In this document: one piece after another, positions 33,381 through 43,127 of the stretch | Numbering within the stretch: position 1 is the stretch's first letter | How the letters are laid out: the number at the start of each line of letters is the position of its first letter | Assembly (NCBI RefSeq): GCF_005938625.1 | Contig: NZ_VCNJ01000034.1 | Coordinates: forward strand, 1-64,000 | Reading direction: 5' to 3' | DNA: 64,000 nt | From: Pseudomonas fluorescens | GTDB taxonomy: Bacteria > Pseudomonadota > Gammaproteobacteria > Pseudomonadales > Pseudomonadaceae | Position numbers and translations under genes: made by a program | The notes under the pieces: model-generated | The model's database searches: none | What the model was told of the DNA's origin: nothing | What the model saw: the letters and a program-made list of their open reading frames with translations, nothing else

Positions 33381-33454
33381 CCCCTTCGCGAGCAAGCTCG
33401 CTCCCACAGGGGGAATGCATTTCAAGTGTGGGAGCGAGCTTGCTCGCGAAGGGG
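33381..33454. repeat. REP pair, inverted
   Basis: CCCCTTCGCGAGCAAGCTCG (33381 on) and its complement ending at 33454 flank 18 bases. Confidence 0.9.
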
Positions 33455-33485
33455 CCGGAACAGGCACCAAAAAACCTTCAGACAT

Positions 33486-33522
33486 AAAAAAGCCCCGGCA
33501 TCTCACGACACCGGGGCTTTTT
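33486..33522. terminator. Bidirectional rho-independent terminator
   Basis: AGCCCCGG (33491-33498) and CCGGGGCT (33511-33518) form a stem flanked by A and T runs on both sides. It serves gdhB on the minus strand and probably the lipoprotein gene on the plus strand. Confidence 0.9.
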
Positions 33523-33536
33523 CATTCAGCCACTAC

Positions 33537-36500
33537 TTACGCCAATTCAAGCTCGGCATTCGCAGCAGCCGCAGGCACTACCGCTTGCCCGCTCAACGCC
33601 AGATCCAGCAGCTCACGGTTGGCCACCGCGTACATCGCGTAGTCCGTGCCGCTCGCAGCGCGGATTTCCACCAGCATGGCGCGCCAGCGCGAGATCATGC
33701 TTTCGTGCTGTTCCATCCACAGCGCCAGACGTGCTTCCACATCCAGTGTGCCGTCGCCCTGTTGCAGGACGGAGATGGTGATCGCACGTTGCTGCCAGTC
33801 GACATCATCACGGAACGCTTCACGGGCCAGGGCTTGCCAGTTGTTTTCAACCGGCAGTGCGCTGATCTGTTGCAGGTACCAGGTGATGTCCAGCGCACTG
33901 CCCACGGCGAAGTAAGCCTTGGCCACTTCAGCCGGGTTCTGGCCAGTCACGTCGGACGCTTCGATGATCGGCAGCAAGGTGTACAGGTGCGAGGTGCCCG
34001 CAACCATACGCGCCAGCAATTCCGGTACACCGGCTTCGACGTAAGCCTGATAACGCGCCTGCCAGTTTTCACGGATTTCGCCGCTCAGCAGTTCGTCGAG
34101 TTTCAGGCCCAGCTCTTTCAGGTGCGGACCGAAATGCGCGACGTCACGGGCAGCGTTCTGCTCGTTGCGGCGGGCACGCAGGAACCAGCGCGTAGCGCGA
34201 CGGCCCAGACGCATCAGCTCGTCCATCAGCTCCAGCTGCACGTCAGCGGAAACCTGATAATCCAGCGCTTCGATCTGACGGAACCAATGCGGGAGGTGGA
34301 AGATGTCGCGCACGATCACATAAGCGCCAGCGACGTTCGCCGGGCTCATGCCGGTCGACTCTTTGAGTCGTTGAACGAAGGTGATGCCCATGTGGTTGAC
34401 CAGATCGTTGGCGATCTGGGTGCTGACGATCTCGCGCTTCAGACGGTGACGACGCATGGCTTCGGAGAACTTGCTGACCAGGGTCGGCGGGAACGCCGTT
34501 TCCATGTCGCGAGTCAGGTAATCGTCGTCCGGTACCAGCGAGCCCAACAGCTGCTCTTTGAGGTCGATTTTGCTGTAGGAGATCAGTACCGACAGCTCAG
34601 GACGGGTCAGACCGTGGCCTTCAGCAATACGCTCGGCCAGTTGCTCTTCAGTCGGCAGGAACTCGATGGCACGGTCCAGCTTGCCACGGCCTTCCAGATC
34701 GCCCATCAAACGCTTGTACTCAGCGATGCGCGCGTAAGCACGACGCGCCGCCAGCGACAGGGCCTGAGTCTGCTTGTAGTTGTTGCCCAGCACCAGATTG
34801 CCGACTTCGTCGGTCATGCTCGCCAGCAACTGGTTGCGTTGCTTGTCGGTCATGTCACCGGCCTGAACCACTTCGTTCAGCAGGATCTTGATGTTTACTT
34901 CGTGGTCGGAGCAGTCGACGCCACCGGCGTTGTCGATGAAGTCAGTGTTGGAACCGCCGCCATTCAGACCGAATTCGACACGACCCAGTTGAGTCATGCC
35001 GAGGTTACCGCCCTCGCCCACGACTTTGCAGCGCAGTTCGTTGCCGTTCACGCGCAGTGCATCGTTGGCCTTGTCGCCGACATCGGCGTGGCTTTCAGTG
35101 CTGGCCTTGACGTAAGTGCCGATACCGCCGTTCCACAGCAGATCCACCGGCGCCTTGAGCAAGGCGTTCAGCAGTTCGGTCGGGGTCAGCTTGTCGGCCT
35201 TGATGTCGAAGCGTTCCTGCATCTGCGTGGAGATCGCGATGCTCTTCGCGCTGCGCGAGAAGATACCGCCACCTTCGGACATGATGCTGGTGTCGTAGTC
35301 GGTCCAGGCCGAGCGCGGCAGGTCGAACATGCGCTGACGCTCGATGAAGCTGGTCGCCGGGTTCGGGTTCGGGTCGATGAAGATGTGCATGTGGTTGAAC
35401 GCGGCGACCAGTTGCAGCTTGTCGGACATCAACAGGCCGTTACCGAACACGTCACCGGCCATGTCGCCGACGCCGACCACAGTGATGCTGTCTTCTTGAA
35501 CATTGATGCCGCGCTCGCGGAAGTGACGTTGTACGCCAACCCACGCGCCTTTGGCGGTAATGCCCATTTTCTTGTGGTCGTAACCGGCCGAACCACCGGA
35601 CGCAAACGCGTCACCCAGCCAGAAACCGTAGTCGATGGCGATGCCGTTGGCGATGTCGGAGAAGGTCGCAGTGCCCTTGTCCGCCGCGACTACCAGGTAC
35701 GGGTCGTCATCGTCGTGGCGCACCACGTTCAATGGCGGCACCAGCGCACCGTCTTTCAGGTTGTCGGTGATGTCCAACAGACCGGAAATGAAGATGCGGT
35801 AGCAGGCGATGCCCTCGGCCGCGATCTCGTCACGGCTGCCGCCCAGCGGCAGGCGACGCGGCAGGAAGCCGCCCTTCGCACCGACTGGCACGATGACCGA
35901 GTTCTTCACTTGTTGAGCTTTTACCAGGCCAAGAACTTCGGTACGGAAGTCTTCTTCACGGTCGGACCAGCGCAGACCACCACGAGCGACGTTACCGAAG
36001 CGCAGGTGCACGCCTTCAACGCGTGGCGAATAGACGAAGATTTCGAACTTCGGCACTGGCTTCGGCAGTTCAGGGATCGCGTGCGGGTTGAACTTGAAGC
36101 TGAAGTACGACTTGTTCTGGCCGTTGGCGTCAGTCTGATAGAAGTTGGTGCGCAGCGTGGCTTTGATCAGGTCGAGGTAACGACGCAGGATGCGGTCTTC
36201 GTTGAGCACCTGGACGTCGTCCAGTGCGGTCAGAATCGCTTGTTCCAGACGCTGTTGCTTGTCTTCCAGATCGTCGTCGCTGAGCTTGCGCGCCAGATAG
36301 AAGCGGGTCTTGAACAACCGGGTCAGTTCGCGAGCGATGTCGGTGTGGTTGTTCAGGGTGCTGGCGATGTAACCCAGATCGAAGCCCAGACGAATCTGCT
36401 TCAGATAACGGGCGTAAGCACGCAGCAGCGCAACGTCGCGCCAAGGCAGGCCGGCGGTCAGTACCAGACGGTTGAACGCATCGTTCTCGGCTTCGCCACG

Positions 36501-38432
36501 GACGATGTGGACAAAGGCGTCCTGCAGGGTGTCGTTGAGTTGCTGGATGTCGAGGTCCAGGCCTTCAGCGGCGGTGAACGCGAAGTCGTGAATCCAGAAC
36601 TCGCGGCCATTGGTGTGACGCAGACGGTACGGGAATTCACCCAGTACGCGCAGGCCGAGGTTTTCCAGAATCGGCAGCACGTCGGACAGCGCCAGCGGGG
36701 TGTCGGCGTGGTACAGCTTGCAATGCAGCTCGCGCTGGCCGGACACCTGGCCCAGCGGCTGATAGAAGCTCATCACCAACGGATTTTTTTCGTTGAGGCT
36801 CAGCAGGTGCTGCATGTCGACCACGGCCGAATGCGCAGCGAAGCGCTCGCGGTAACCGGCCGGGAAGCCTTTCGGGAAGTCGGCCAGCACGTTGGTGCCG
36901 TGGGCTTCGCCGAAGCTTTCGACGGTCAGTGCAGCGTAATCGTCCTGCCAGCTGCGGCACGCTTGCACGACTTCTTTTTCCAGCAGCACCGGGTCGATGT
37001 CGAGACGGTTTTTCGGGTCGACACGCAGGATCAACTGCACGCGCGCCAGCACGGATTCGGAGAAGAACGTCCAGAATTCGCAATCGGAAGCCTTCAGGCG
37101 CTCCATCAGCACTTGCTGGATCTTCTGGCGAACTTCGGTGGAGTAGATGTCGCGCGGCACGTAGGCCAGGCAGTAGCAGAAGCGACCGTACGGGTCTTTG
37201 CGCAGGAACACGCGGATCTTGTTGCGTTCCTGGATCTGCACGATCGACATCACCGTGGTGAACAGTTCGTCGACCGGGGTCTGGAACAGGTCATCACGCG
37301 GCAGTACTTCAAGCACCTGCGCCAGTTCCTTGCCTAGGTGGGCCTTGGACTGGAAGCCGGAGCGGGTTTCGATTTCTTCGACCTTGCGGCGGATAAACGG
37401 GATGACCCGCACGCTCTCGCCATACACCGACGAGGTGTACAGGCCCATGAAGCGGTGTTCCTTGATGACTTTGCCGTCGGCGTCGATTTCACGGATCGAC
37501 ACGTAGTCCGGGTAGGCCGGACGGTGTACACGGCTCGGGTGCGCAGCCTTGGCGAACGACAGCAGGGTCGGTTCGCGCAGGTAGTTCACCGCGTAGTCTT
37601 CGATGCGCAGGTCATCGTAGGTCAGGCCGGTGCGCAGCAGTTTGGTCAGGCCGAGGAAGGAGTTCTGGTCGTACTCGATGTGGCCGCCATCGGCCTGATC
37701 GGTGACCACGAACTCTTCGTAGCCGAGGAAGGTGAAGTGGTTGCCCACCAGCCATTCCAGGAAGCTTTTGATTTCGTTCTTTTCGTCGGCATCGACGGCA
37801 AACGCGCTGTTGTCGAGCTTGGTGAGGATTTCCTGCACCTTGGCTTTCATCGGCTCGAAATCGGCGACCGCGACGCGGACTTCACCGAGAACCTGTTCCA
37901 GCTCTTTGCTCAGCACATTCAGTTCGGCCGCGTTGGCGCAGCGGTCGATTTCCAGGTACATCAGCGATTCGTGCAGAACGCCTTCGCCGGTGCTGCCCTT
38001 CGGCAGGATTTCCAGCAACTCGCCCTTGCTGCCACGACGCACGCTGAGCACGGTGGTTTGCAGGGTGTGGATGCTGTAGCCGCGACGGTTCAGCTCGGTG
38101 CGGACCGAGTCGACGAGGAATGGCAGGTCATGGTGCAGGACTTCGACCGCGGTGTGGGTCGACTGCCAGCCATGACGCTCGTAATCAGGGTTGTAGACGC
38201 GCACTTGCGGTTGCGCGTGATCGAAGCGCTCAAGCAGGCGCCACGCAGAGAGAGTACAGCCAGCGAGGTCGGAGAGGCGACGTTGAGTCAGCTCGTCCAG
38301 GGAAATGATGCCGAAGAATTGTTCAGCGAACAGCGCCACTTGTGGCAGTGCCTGTTCACTGATGTGCTGCGCCAGTGCCGCTTGCAGTTGGTGCTGGAAG
38401 TCGGCTTTGCTGGCTGCGGTGAAGAACGCCAT
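33537..38432 (-). CDS. gdhB: NAD-specific glutamate dehydrogenase, large type
   Basis: Large NAD-dependent glutamate dehydrogenase of 1631 residues, which converts glutamate to 2-oxoglutarate and ammonium in catabolism. The N-terminal third holds ACT-like regulatory regions (EVLHHDLPFLVDSVRTELNR). The catalytic part is in the second half: RVEGVHLRFGNVARGGLRWS with SDREEDFRTEVLGLVKAQQV, KNSVIVPVGAKGGF with the substrate-binding Lys, and VGVGDMAGDVFGNGLL in the NAD-binding domain. The ATG at 38432 starts MAFFTAASKADFQHQLQAAL; upstream frame is out of the coding trend. Length and order match the known 180-kDa class. A terminator follows at 33486. Confidence 0.97.
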   Translation of the reverse strand: MAFFTAASKADFQHQLQAALAQHISEQALPQVALFAEQFFGIISLDELTQRRLSDLAGCTLSAWRLLERFDHAQPQVRVYNPDYERHGWQSTHTAVEVLHHDLPFLVDSVRTELNRRGYSIHTLQTTVLSVRRGSKGELLEILPKGSTGEGVLHESLMYLEIDRCANAAELNVLSKELEQVLGEVRVAVADFEPMKAKVQEILTKLDNSAFAVDADEKNEIKSFLEWLVGNHFTFLGYEEFVVTDQADGGHIEYDQNSFLGLTKLLRTGLTYDDLRIEDYAVNYLREPTLLSFAKAAHPSRVHRPAYPDYVSIREIDADGKVIKEHRFMGLYTSSVYGESVRVIPFIRRKVEEIETRSGFQSKAHLGKELAQVLEVLPRDDLFQTPVDELFTTVMSIVQIQERNKIRVFLRKDPYGRFCYCLAYVPRDIYSTEVRQKIQQVLMERLKASDCEFWTFFSESVLARVQLILRVDPKNRLDIDPVLLEKEVVQACRSWQDDYAALTVESFGEAHGTNVLADFPKGFPAGYRERFAAHSAVVDMQHLLSLNEKNPLVMSFYQPLGQVSGQRELHCKLYHADTPLALSDVLPILENLGLRVLGEFPYRLRHTNGREFWIHDFAFTAAEGLDLDIQQLNDTLQDAFVHIVRGEAENDAFNRLVLTAGLPWRDVALLRAYARYLKQIRLGFDLGYIASTLNNHTDIARELTRLFKTRFYLARKLSDDDLEDKQQRLEQAILTALDDVQVLNEDRILRRYLDLIKATLRTNFYQTDANGQNKSYFSFKFNPHAIPELPKPVPKFEIFVYSPRVEGVHLRFGNVARGGLRWSDREEDFRTEVLGLVKAQQVKNSVIVPVGAKGGFLPRRLPLGGSRDEIAAEGIACYRIFISGLLDITDNLKDGALVPPLNVVRHDDDDPYLVVAADKGTATFSDIANGIAIDYGFWLGDAFASGGSAGYDHKKMGITAKGAWVGVQRHFRERGINVQEDSITVVGVGDMAGDVFGNGLLMSDKLQLVAAFNHMHIFIDPNPNPATSFIERQRMFDLPRSAWTDYDTSIMSEGGGIFSRSAKSIAISTQMQERFDIKADKLTPTELLNALLKAPVDLLWNGGIGTYVKASTESHADVGDKANDALRVNGNELRCKVVGEGGNLGMTQLGRVEFGLNGGGSNTDFIDNAGGVDCSDHEVNIKILLNEVVQAGDMTDKQRNQLLASMTDEVGNLVLGNNYKQTQALSLAARRAYARIAEYKRLMGDLEGRGKLDRAIEFLPTEEQLAERIAEGHGLTRPELSVLISYSKIDLKEQLLGSLVPDDDYLTRDMETAFPPTLVSKFSEAMRRHRLKREIVSTQIANDLVNHMGITFVQRLKESTGMSPANVAGAYVIVRDIFHLPHWFRQIEALDYQVSADVQLELMDELMRLGRRATRWFLRARRNEQNAARDVAHFGPHLKELGLKLDELLSGEIRENWQARYQAYVEAGVPELLARMVAGTSHLYTLLPIIEASDVTGQNPAEVAKAYFAVGSALDITWYLQQISALPVENNWQALAREAFRDDVDWQQRAITISVLQQGDGTLDVEARLALWMEQHESMISRWRAMLVEIRAASGTDYAMYAVANRELLDLALSGQAVVPAAAANAELELA

Positions 38433-38842
38433 CTGTGGTACTCCGCTTAAGCTTGTTATTGATGGAAAGCGTCGCGTGCAACACCCCTTTCGGGGCTTGT
38501 GTCGCCCTGTTCCTGATTCTCGGGCAGAGGAAACAGGGGGACAGGTGGGTGAAGCTGGACGGGACACTCAGGTCACATTCACCTTCCATAGAATGAGCAT
38601 CTGCAAAAGCGACTGCCAGCGGTGCCGACAATGCCTTTACGGGTGCTCATCCGTTGCGCAGCTTAAAGGGTGCGACAATGTGTCTGCTTGCGGTGCTGCG
38701 ACATATTCGGTCATTGGCACGTAAACCGAGGGTTTGGCACCGGTAAACACTAGCAGGCGCAGGACAAACCAGCGCTCTGAATGCCCGGATTTGCGGCACA
38801 TTCGTGCCAGAAACAGCTCTTGAAGCGCTACATATCCAGAAA
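38433..38842. other. Intergenic region upstream of gdhB
   Basis: No gene is supported. A small hairpin (GCCCCGAAAGGGG on the minus strand, near 38483-38495) lies about 50 bases before the gdhB start; it could affect gdhB expression. Short frames here lack ribosome binding sites and any protein-like pattern. Confidence 0.4.
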
Positions 38843-38880
38843 CGAAAACGCCCAAGGCCGTTTTATCGACCTTGAGCGTG
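38843..38880 (-). terminator. Rho-independent terminator of the zinc-ribbon-like gene
   Basis: On the minus strand GCTCAAGG pairs with CCTTGGGC around a 12-base loop and is followed by GTTTTCGTTT. Confidence 0.7.
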
Positions 38881-38912
38881 GCATCGGGTTCAGTATCGAA
38901 GTTTGACCCGGG

Positions 38913-40307
38913 TCAGTCCGGCAACTCTTCATAAGCGCGAAATTTGCTCACGGTGGCGCAGTCATAACACTGCATTTGCAGGGTCAATTTATCCATGCTG
39001 ACGTCAATATTGCTGGAGTCGCACTCGCGGCAGAACAGCTGCGGATGGTCGAATTGCGGCGCGGCGACCGACGACCCCGTGAGAAACCTTGGCACAAACT
39101 CGTCTCGCCAGAGCAGCCCCGGCGACTTGGAAAAACCGGCGCCGCTGTCCTTGAACACGACGTCGTAAAGCAGGCGGGTCATGGCCGGCTGCGGCACACG
39201 CGAATCGCGGTAGCTGTCCTTGCGCCAGTTCTCCGCCAAGGCGAGTTGCGCGGTGCTCTGCATGTTGCGCGGAATGGTGTTCGAGGCGTGAGTGCGGCCC
39301 TTGGAGTTTCCGGTGGCATAGAAGTGTGCGGCACTCTTCACCGCCACTCTGGCGAAGTAATAGATCTGGCTGACCGAGAAGTTCTGCAGCAAAGTGCCGA
39401 TCACCGAGTCGGCGCGGGCTTCGGCGGTGAACGCCATACCGACCTGATTGGCCAGCAAGTGAACGTATTGAATCGATTCCTCCCGCGCGAGCCTGAAGAT
39501 CAATGCGTACAACTCGCGTTTCCATCCTGGCAGCACAGGCCCGGACAACTCTTCGTATAGCGCCAGATAGAGCGTATCGCGCGAGCAGCGCACGCCTTCG
39601 TCCAGCGCGACGTTGGCTCGCCAGTAAATGGTCGAATACGTGCTGATGCTGAAATCGTCGGCCCGATTGAACGCCCGAATGTCCGATGCCGTATCGACCT
39701 GCAAGGCGCCCGCCTCGTGCAGGCCTTTCACCAACTCCTCACTGAAAGTGTCAGTGGACGTGAGCTTTTCTCCTCTGATTTCAGCATCAAGCGCGGCAAT
39801 GCGTTCGCCTGCGCCTTGGCCGCCGTCATCCAGTAATGCCAGCAGAGCAAGTTTTTGCTGGAATCCAAGACTGGTAAAGGGCACGGGTGGGCGTGGCGTG
39901 CCGTAACGCATGGCTAAATCACTGCGGTCACGTTCGGCCTGATCGGCGATTTGCTGTTTGCGCAGTCGGACACAGGCATCACAACCACACACGTTGCGTC
40001 GCGAGCCAAAACCGGCGGTGAAGTATTGATGCTCGCAATTCACACATTTGTAAGCGCTGCGCAGGGAAACCGGGGTGCCGCGGGCGGGCCGGCGCATCCA
40101 CATCGGCAAATCGCAATACGGGCATCTAAGGTCGGCGCTGACAATCGGCGGCAGTACTTTCAGCACACTGCGTACCGTGTCCGCGAGCTTGTACTCGGCG
40201 ATCAAGTCAGCAGTTTTTTCGCCATTGAGGTAGCGCTGGTAAAGCGCTTCAACCTGTTCTTCGGACAGATGCCGGATTTCTTGCGCCCATTCGAAATACT
40301 GCTTCAT
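38913..40307 (-). CDS. Hypothetical protein with multiple zinc-ribbon-like Cys pairs
   Basis: A 464-residue cytoplasmic protein not recognised by family. The N-terminus (LSEEQVEALYQRYLNGEKTA, DLIAEYKL) looks like a short helix-turn-helix. Cys pairs follow: CPYC near 63, CVNC near 89, and CGCDACVRLRKQQ near 108; another two are at the C-terminus (CRECDSS and CYDCATV), giving a second ribbon. The middle is mostly helical (AREESIQYVHLLANQVGMAF). The ATG at 40307 follows AGGATCTCTTTTG. Nucleic-acid binding is plausible from the ribbons but is inference. It is a single gene with its own terminator. Confidence 0.75.
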   Translation of the reverse strand: MKQYFEWAQEIRHLSEEQVEALYQRYLNGEKTADLIAEYKLADTVRSVLKVLPPIVSADLRCPYCDLPMWMRRPARGTPVSLRSAYKCVNCEHQYFTAGFGSRRNVCGCDACVRLRKQQIADQAERDRSDLAMRYGTPRPPVPFTSLGFQQKLALLALLDDGGQGAGERIAALDAEIRGEKLTSTDTFSEELVKGLHEAGALQVDTASDIRAFNRADDFSISTYSTIYWRANVALDEGVRCSRDTLYLALYEELSGPVLPGWKRELYALIFRLAREESIQYVHLLANQVGMAFTAEARADSVIGTLLQNFSVSQIYYFARVAVKSAAHFYATGNSKGRTHASNTIPRNMQSTAQLALAENWRKDSYRDSRVPQPAMTRLLYDVVFKDSGAGFSKSPGLLWRDEFVPRFLTGSSVAAPQFDHPQLFCRECDSSNIDVSMDKLTLQMQCYDCATVSKFRAYEELPD

Positions 40308-40591
40308 CAAAAGAGATCCTTTTTTTCATGTCGTCCATCGCACTCCCTTGCGTTTGAGCGGCAAAATCTGCCGATAAAAAGCCACCAAAACAAGCGAAAA
40401 CACGCCTAACTTGCGCCATCCATCGCCTTTTCTGAAAACCTACGAGGCCGCCGGACAATTCGTACCCGCATTGAGGAAACGTCCTTAAGATCACGCCCTG
40501 GCTCAACGATGTGCAGCAGAATTTTACTCAGGCTGGCAAAATCGCTTTTTTGCGTCCCGCCTGCCGCGCCCGCCCAACCAGGAATTCCCCC

Positions 40592-40945
40592 ATGCAAATG
40601 ACCACCGCCCTACTGATCGTCAACCCGTGCGATGACGAAGAAGACAACATGGCCATGCTCTGCTGCCACAGCGACAAGGGCGACATGTTCCTGATGAGCC
40701 GTTATCCGGATGAGGACGAGCTGGAGATTACGCTGGATGGCGAGCCTTCGACTCTCGACGGGGTGAAAGTCACACTGAGCAAGACTCTGTTGAAGATCGA
40801 GATTGCGGCGGCGGATGCCGATGCGTTGAATGGGGATGATGTGCTGGAGATCAGCTTCAACCCGGATATGGTGGATATGGATGAGGTTGTCGAGACCTTG
40901 ACGAATATCCTCGATGGGACGGGTACCCTCATCAACGAAGTTTGA
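40592..40945 (+). CDS. Small acidic hypothetical protein
   Basis: A 117-residue, strongly acidic cytoplasmic protein (MQMTTALLIVNPCDDEEDNM, SRYPDEDELEITLDGEPSTL, EISFNPDMVDMDEVVETLTN). No domain is recognised. The ATG at 40592 has AGGA 8 bases upstream; an ATG 6 bases later is equally possible. It is divergent from the zinc-ribbon-like gene and followed by a REP pair. Confidence 0.7.
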   Translation: MQMTTALLIVNPCDDEEDNMAMLCCHSDKGDMFLMSRYPDEDELEITLDGEPSTLDGVKVTLSKTLLKIEIAAADADALNGDDVLEISFNPDMVDMDEVVETLTNILDGTGTLINEV

Positions 40946-40960
40946 TGGTGTCTGAATAGG

Positions 40961-41040
40961 CCTCTTCGCGAGCAAGCTCGCTCCCACATTTGAACTGTGT
41001 GCACACCGTCAATGTGGGAGCGAGCTTGCTCGCGAAGGCG
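40961..41040. repeat. REP pair, inverted
   Basis: CCTCTTCGCGAGCAAGCTCG and its near complement ending at 41040 flank about 25 bases. It lies between the acidic-protein gene and the moxR operon. Confidence 0.9.
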
Positions 41041-41217
41041 TCCGAAAGAACACTACCCCTCCCCGGCACTACAAAAATCCAACAATTCCCCCAGTCATTT
41101 CCCGCACTTTGCGCAAAATGCCGTTAGTCGCCACCCCCCACGATGGATTAAAGTAACGCCCCCAGCCCCGGCGTTATCCGAACGCCTGTGGCCACCCCTT
41201 TCCAGGAACAGTCACCG

Positions 41218-42177
41218 ATGGAACATCGTGAAGCGCTGCTGGCGCTGCGAACCTTTCTTTCAACGCAGATTCTCGGCCAGGAAAAACTCATCGAGCGTTT
41301 GCTCATCGCCCTGCTCGCGGACGGCCACATGCTGGTCGAGGGCGCGCCGGGTCTGGCCAAGACCAAAGCGATCAAAGAACTCGCCGAGGGCATCGAAGCC
41401 CAGTTCCATCGCATCCAGTTCACCCCTGACCTGCTGCCGGCCGACATCACCGGCACCGAAATCTATCGACCGGAAACCGGCAGTTTCGTGTTTCAGCAAG
41501 GGCCGATCTTCCACAACCTGGTGCTGGCGGACGAAATCAACCGCGCCCCGGCCAAGGTGCAATCGGCGCTGCTCGAAGCCATGGCCGAACGTCAGGTCAG
41601 TGTCGGCCGCAGCACTTATGAGCTGTCGCCGTTGTTTCTGGTAATGGCCACGCAGAACCCGATCGAGCAGGAAGGCACCTATCCGCTGCCGGAAGCGCAG
41701 CTCGACCGTTTCCTGATGCACGTAAAAATCGGCTTCCCGGACGCCGCCGTCGAACGCCGCATCCTCCAGCAGGCCCGTGGCGAAGCGCTGAACGGCGAAA
41801 CCAAACCCGAGCGCCGCGTCAGCCAGCAGGCAATCTTCGCCGCACGCAAGGAAATCCTCGGTCTGTACATGGCCGACGCCGTGGAGGAATACCTGGTGCA
41901 ACTGGTCATGGCCACGCGCAACCCGGCCAAGTTCGACCCGGAAATGGCCGAGTGGATCGCCTACGGCGCCAGCCCCCGCGGCTCGATTGCCCTCGACCGC
42001 TGCGCCCGCGCCCACGCCTGGCTGGCTGGTCGCGATTTCGTCAGCCCGGAAGACATTCAAGCGGTGCTGTTCGATGTGTTGCGTCACCGCATCATTTTGT
42101 CGTTTGAAGCCGAAGCCGCCGGCATCGATCAGGATCGGGTGGTGCAGCGGATTCTCGACGTCGTAGCCGTCGCTTGA
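41218..42177 (+). CDS. MoxR-family AAA+ ATPase
   Basis: A 319-residue AAA+ ATPase of the MoxR family, thought to act as a chaperone with VWA-domain partners. Walker A is GAPGLAKT (42-49), Walker B is LVLADEINRA (101-110), and sensor 1 is in LFLVMATQNPIEQEGTYPLP. The C-terminal lid domain contains YLVQLVMATRNPAKF and ASPRGSIALDRCARA. The ATG at 41218 has AGGAA 8 bases upstream; a GTG 30 bases before it is not preferred. First gene of the six-gene operon. Confidence 0.95.
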   Translation: MEHREALLALRTFLSTQILGQEKLIERLLIALLADGHMLVEGAPGLAKTKAIKELAEGIEAQFHRIQFTPDLLPADITGTEIYRPETGSFVFQQGPIFHNLVLADEINRAPAKVQSALLEAMAERQVSVGRSTYELSPLFLVMATQNPIEQEGTYPLPEAQLDRFLMHVKIGFPDAAVERRILQQARGEALNGETKPERRVSQQAIFAARKEILGLYMADAVEEYLVQLVMATRNPAKFDPEMAEWIAYGASPRGSIALDRCARAHAWLAGRDFVSPEDIQAVLFDVLRHRIILSFEAEAAGIDQDRVVQRILDVVAVA

Positions 42178-42182
42178 CCCCC

Positions 42183-43127
42183 ATGAACGCCCCCCTGCCG
42201 TCCGAACCGGGCATCCGCGTCAGCCTCGCCGAGCTGATCGAGATGCGTCACCGCGTGCGTGAAGTGCAGCTGTTTTCCACGCCGAGTCAGCGCAGCCCGC
42301 TGATCGGCCTGCATCACTCGAAATTCCGTGGTCGTGGCGTCGACTTCGATCAGGTGCGGGTCTATCAGGCCGGCGACGATGTGCGCACCATCGACTGGCG
42401 TGTGACCGCCCGTACGCAAGAGCCGCACACCAAGCTGTTCCATGAAGAACGTGAGCGGCCGATTTTTATCATGGTCGAGCAAAGCACGCGGCTGTTTTTT
42501 GGTTCCGGGCTGATGTTCAAATCGGTGCTCGCGGCGCAAGTCGCGGCGTTGATCGGCTGGGCTGCGCTGGGCCATAACGACCGCGTCGGCGGATTGGTGT
42601 TCGGCGACAACGAACACTACGAAATCAAACCGCGGCGTAGCAAACAGAGCCTGCTGCAATTGCTCAACCGTCTGGTCAAGGTCAATCAGTCGCTGCACAG
42701 CGAGCGTGAGCCGGATCGCGATGCGTTTGGCGTGGCCCTGCGCCGTGCCCGCGAAGTGTTGCGCCCCGGCAGCCTGGCCATCGTGATCTGCGACGAACGT
42801 GCACTGTCCGACAGCGCCGAGCAGCAACTGAGTCTGCTGTCGCGCCATTGCGATCTGTTGATGCTGCCGCTGTCCGATCCCCTTGATCACGCCCTGCCCG
42901 CCGCCGGCCTTCTACGGTTCGCCGAACGCGGCGCACAACTGGAACTCGACACGCTGAATTTCGACCTGCGCCAGACCTATCGCGCCCAGGCCGAAGCACG
43001 CATCGCTCGCTGGGAATTGCTCGCGCAAAAACTGCGGGTGCTGCTGATGCCGCTGAGCACGCAAAGTGAAATGGTCGAGCAGATGCGTGAGTTCCTCAAT
43101 CCGCAGCGTCCGGGGAAAGGTCGATGA
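42183..43127 (+). CDS. DUF58 domain-containing protein
   Basis: A 314-residue soluble protein. The DUF58 core reads VDFDQVRVYQAGDDVRTIDW, then RVTARTQEPHTKLFHEERER and PIFIMVEQSTRLFFG, with a VWA-like fold expected. It is the standard partner encoded after moxR. The ATG at 42183 lies 5 bases after the moxR stop; an in-frame TTG at 42174 overlaps moxR and could couple translation. It overlaps the next gene by 4 bases. Confidence 0.93.
   Translation: MNAPLPSEPGIRVSLAELIEMRHRVREVQLFSTPSQRSPLIGLHHSKFRGRGVDFDQVRVYQAGDDVRTIDWRVTARTQEPHTKLFHEERERPIFIMVEQSTRLFFGSGLMFKSVLAAQVAALIGWAALGHNDRVGGLVFGDNEHYEIKPRRSKQSLLQLLNRLVKVNQSLHSEREPDRDAFGVALRRAREVLRPGSLAIVICDERALSDSAEQQLSLLSRHCDLLMLPLSDPLDHALPAAGLLRFAERGAQLELDTLNFDLRQTYRAQAEARIARWELLAQKLRVLLMPLSTQSEMVEQMREFLNPQRPGKGR

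Noticed and set aside
33426..37337. Open frame of 1303 codons on the plus strand
   Set aside because: Antisense to gdhB, which is unmistakable on the minus strand. The length results from GC-rich codon bias.
38637..38855. 72-codon frame on the minus strand upstream of gdhB
   Set aside because: No ribosome binding site and no recognisable pattern; it overlaps the terminator of the upstream gene.
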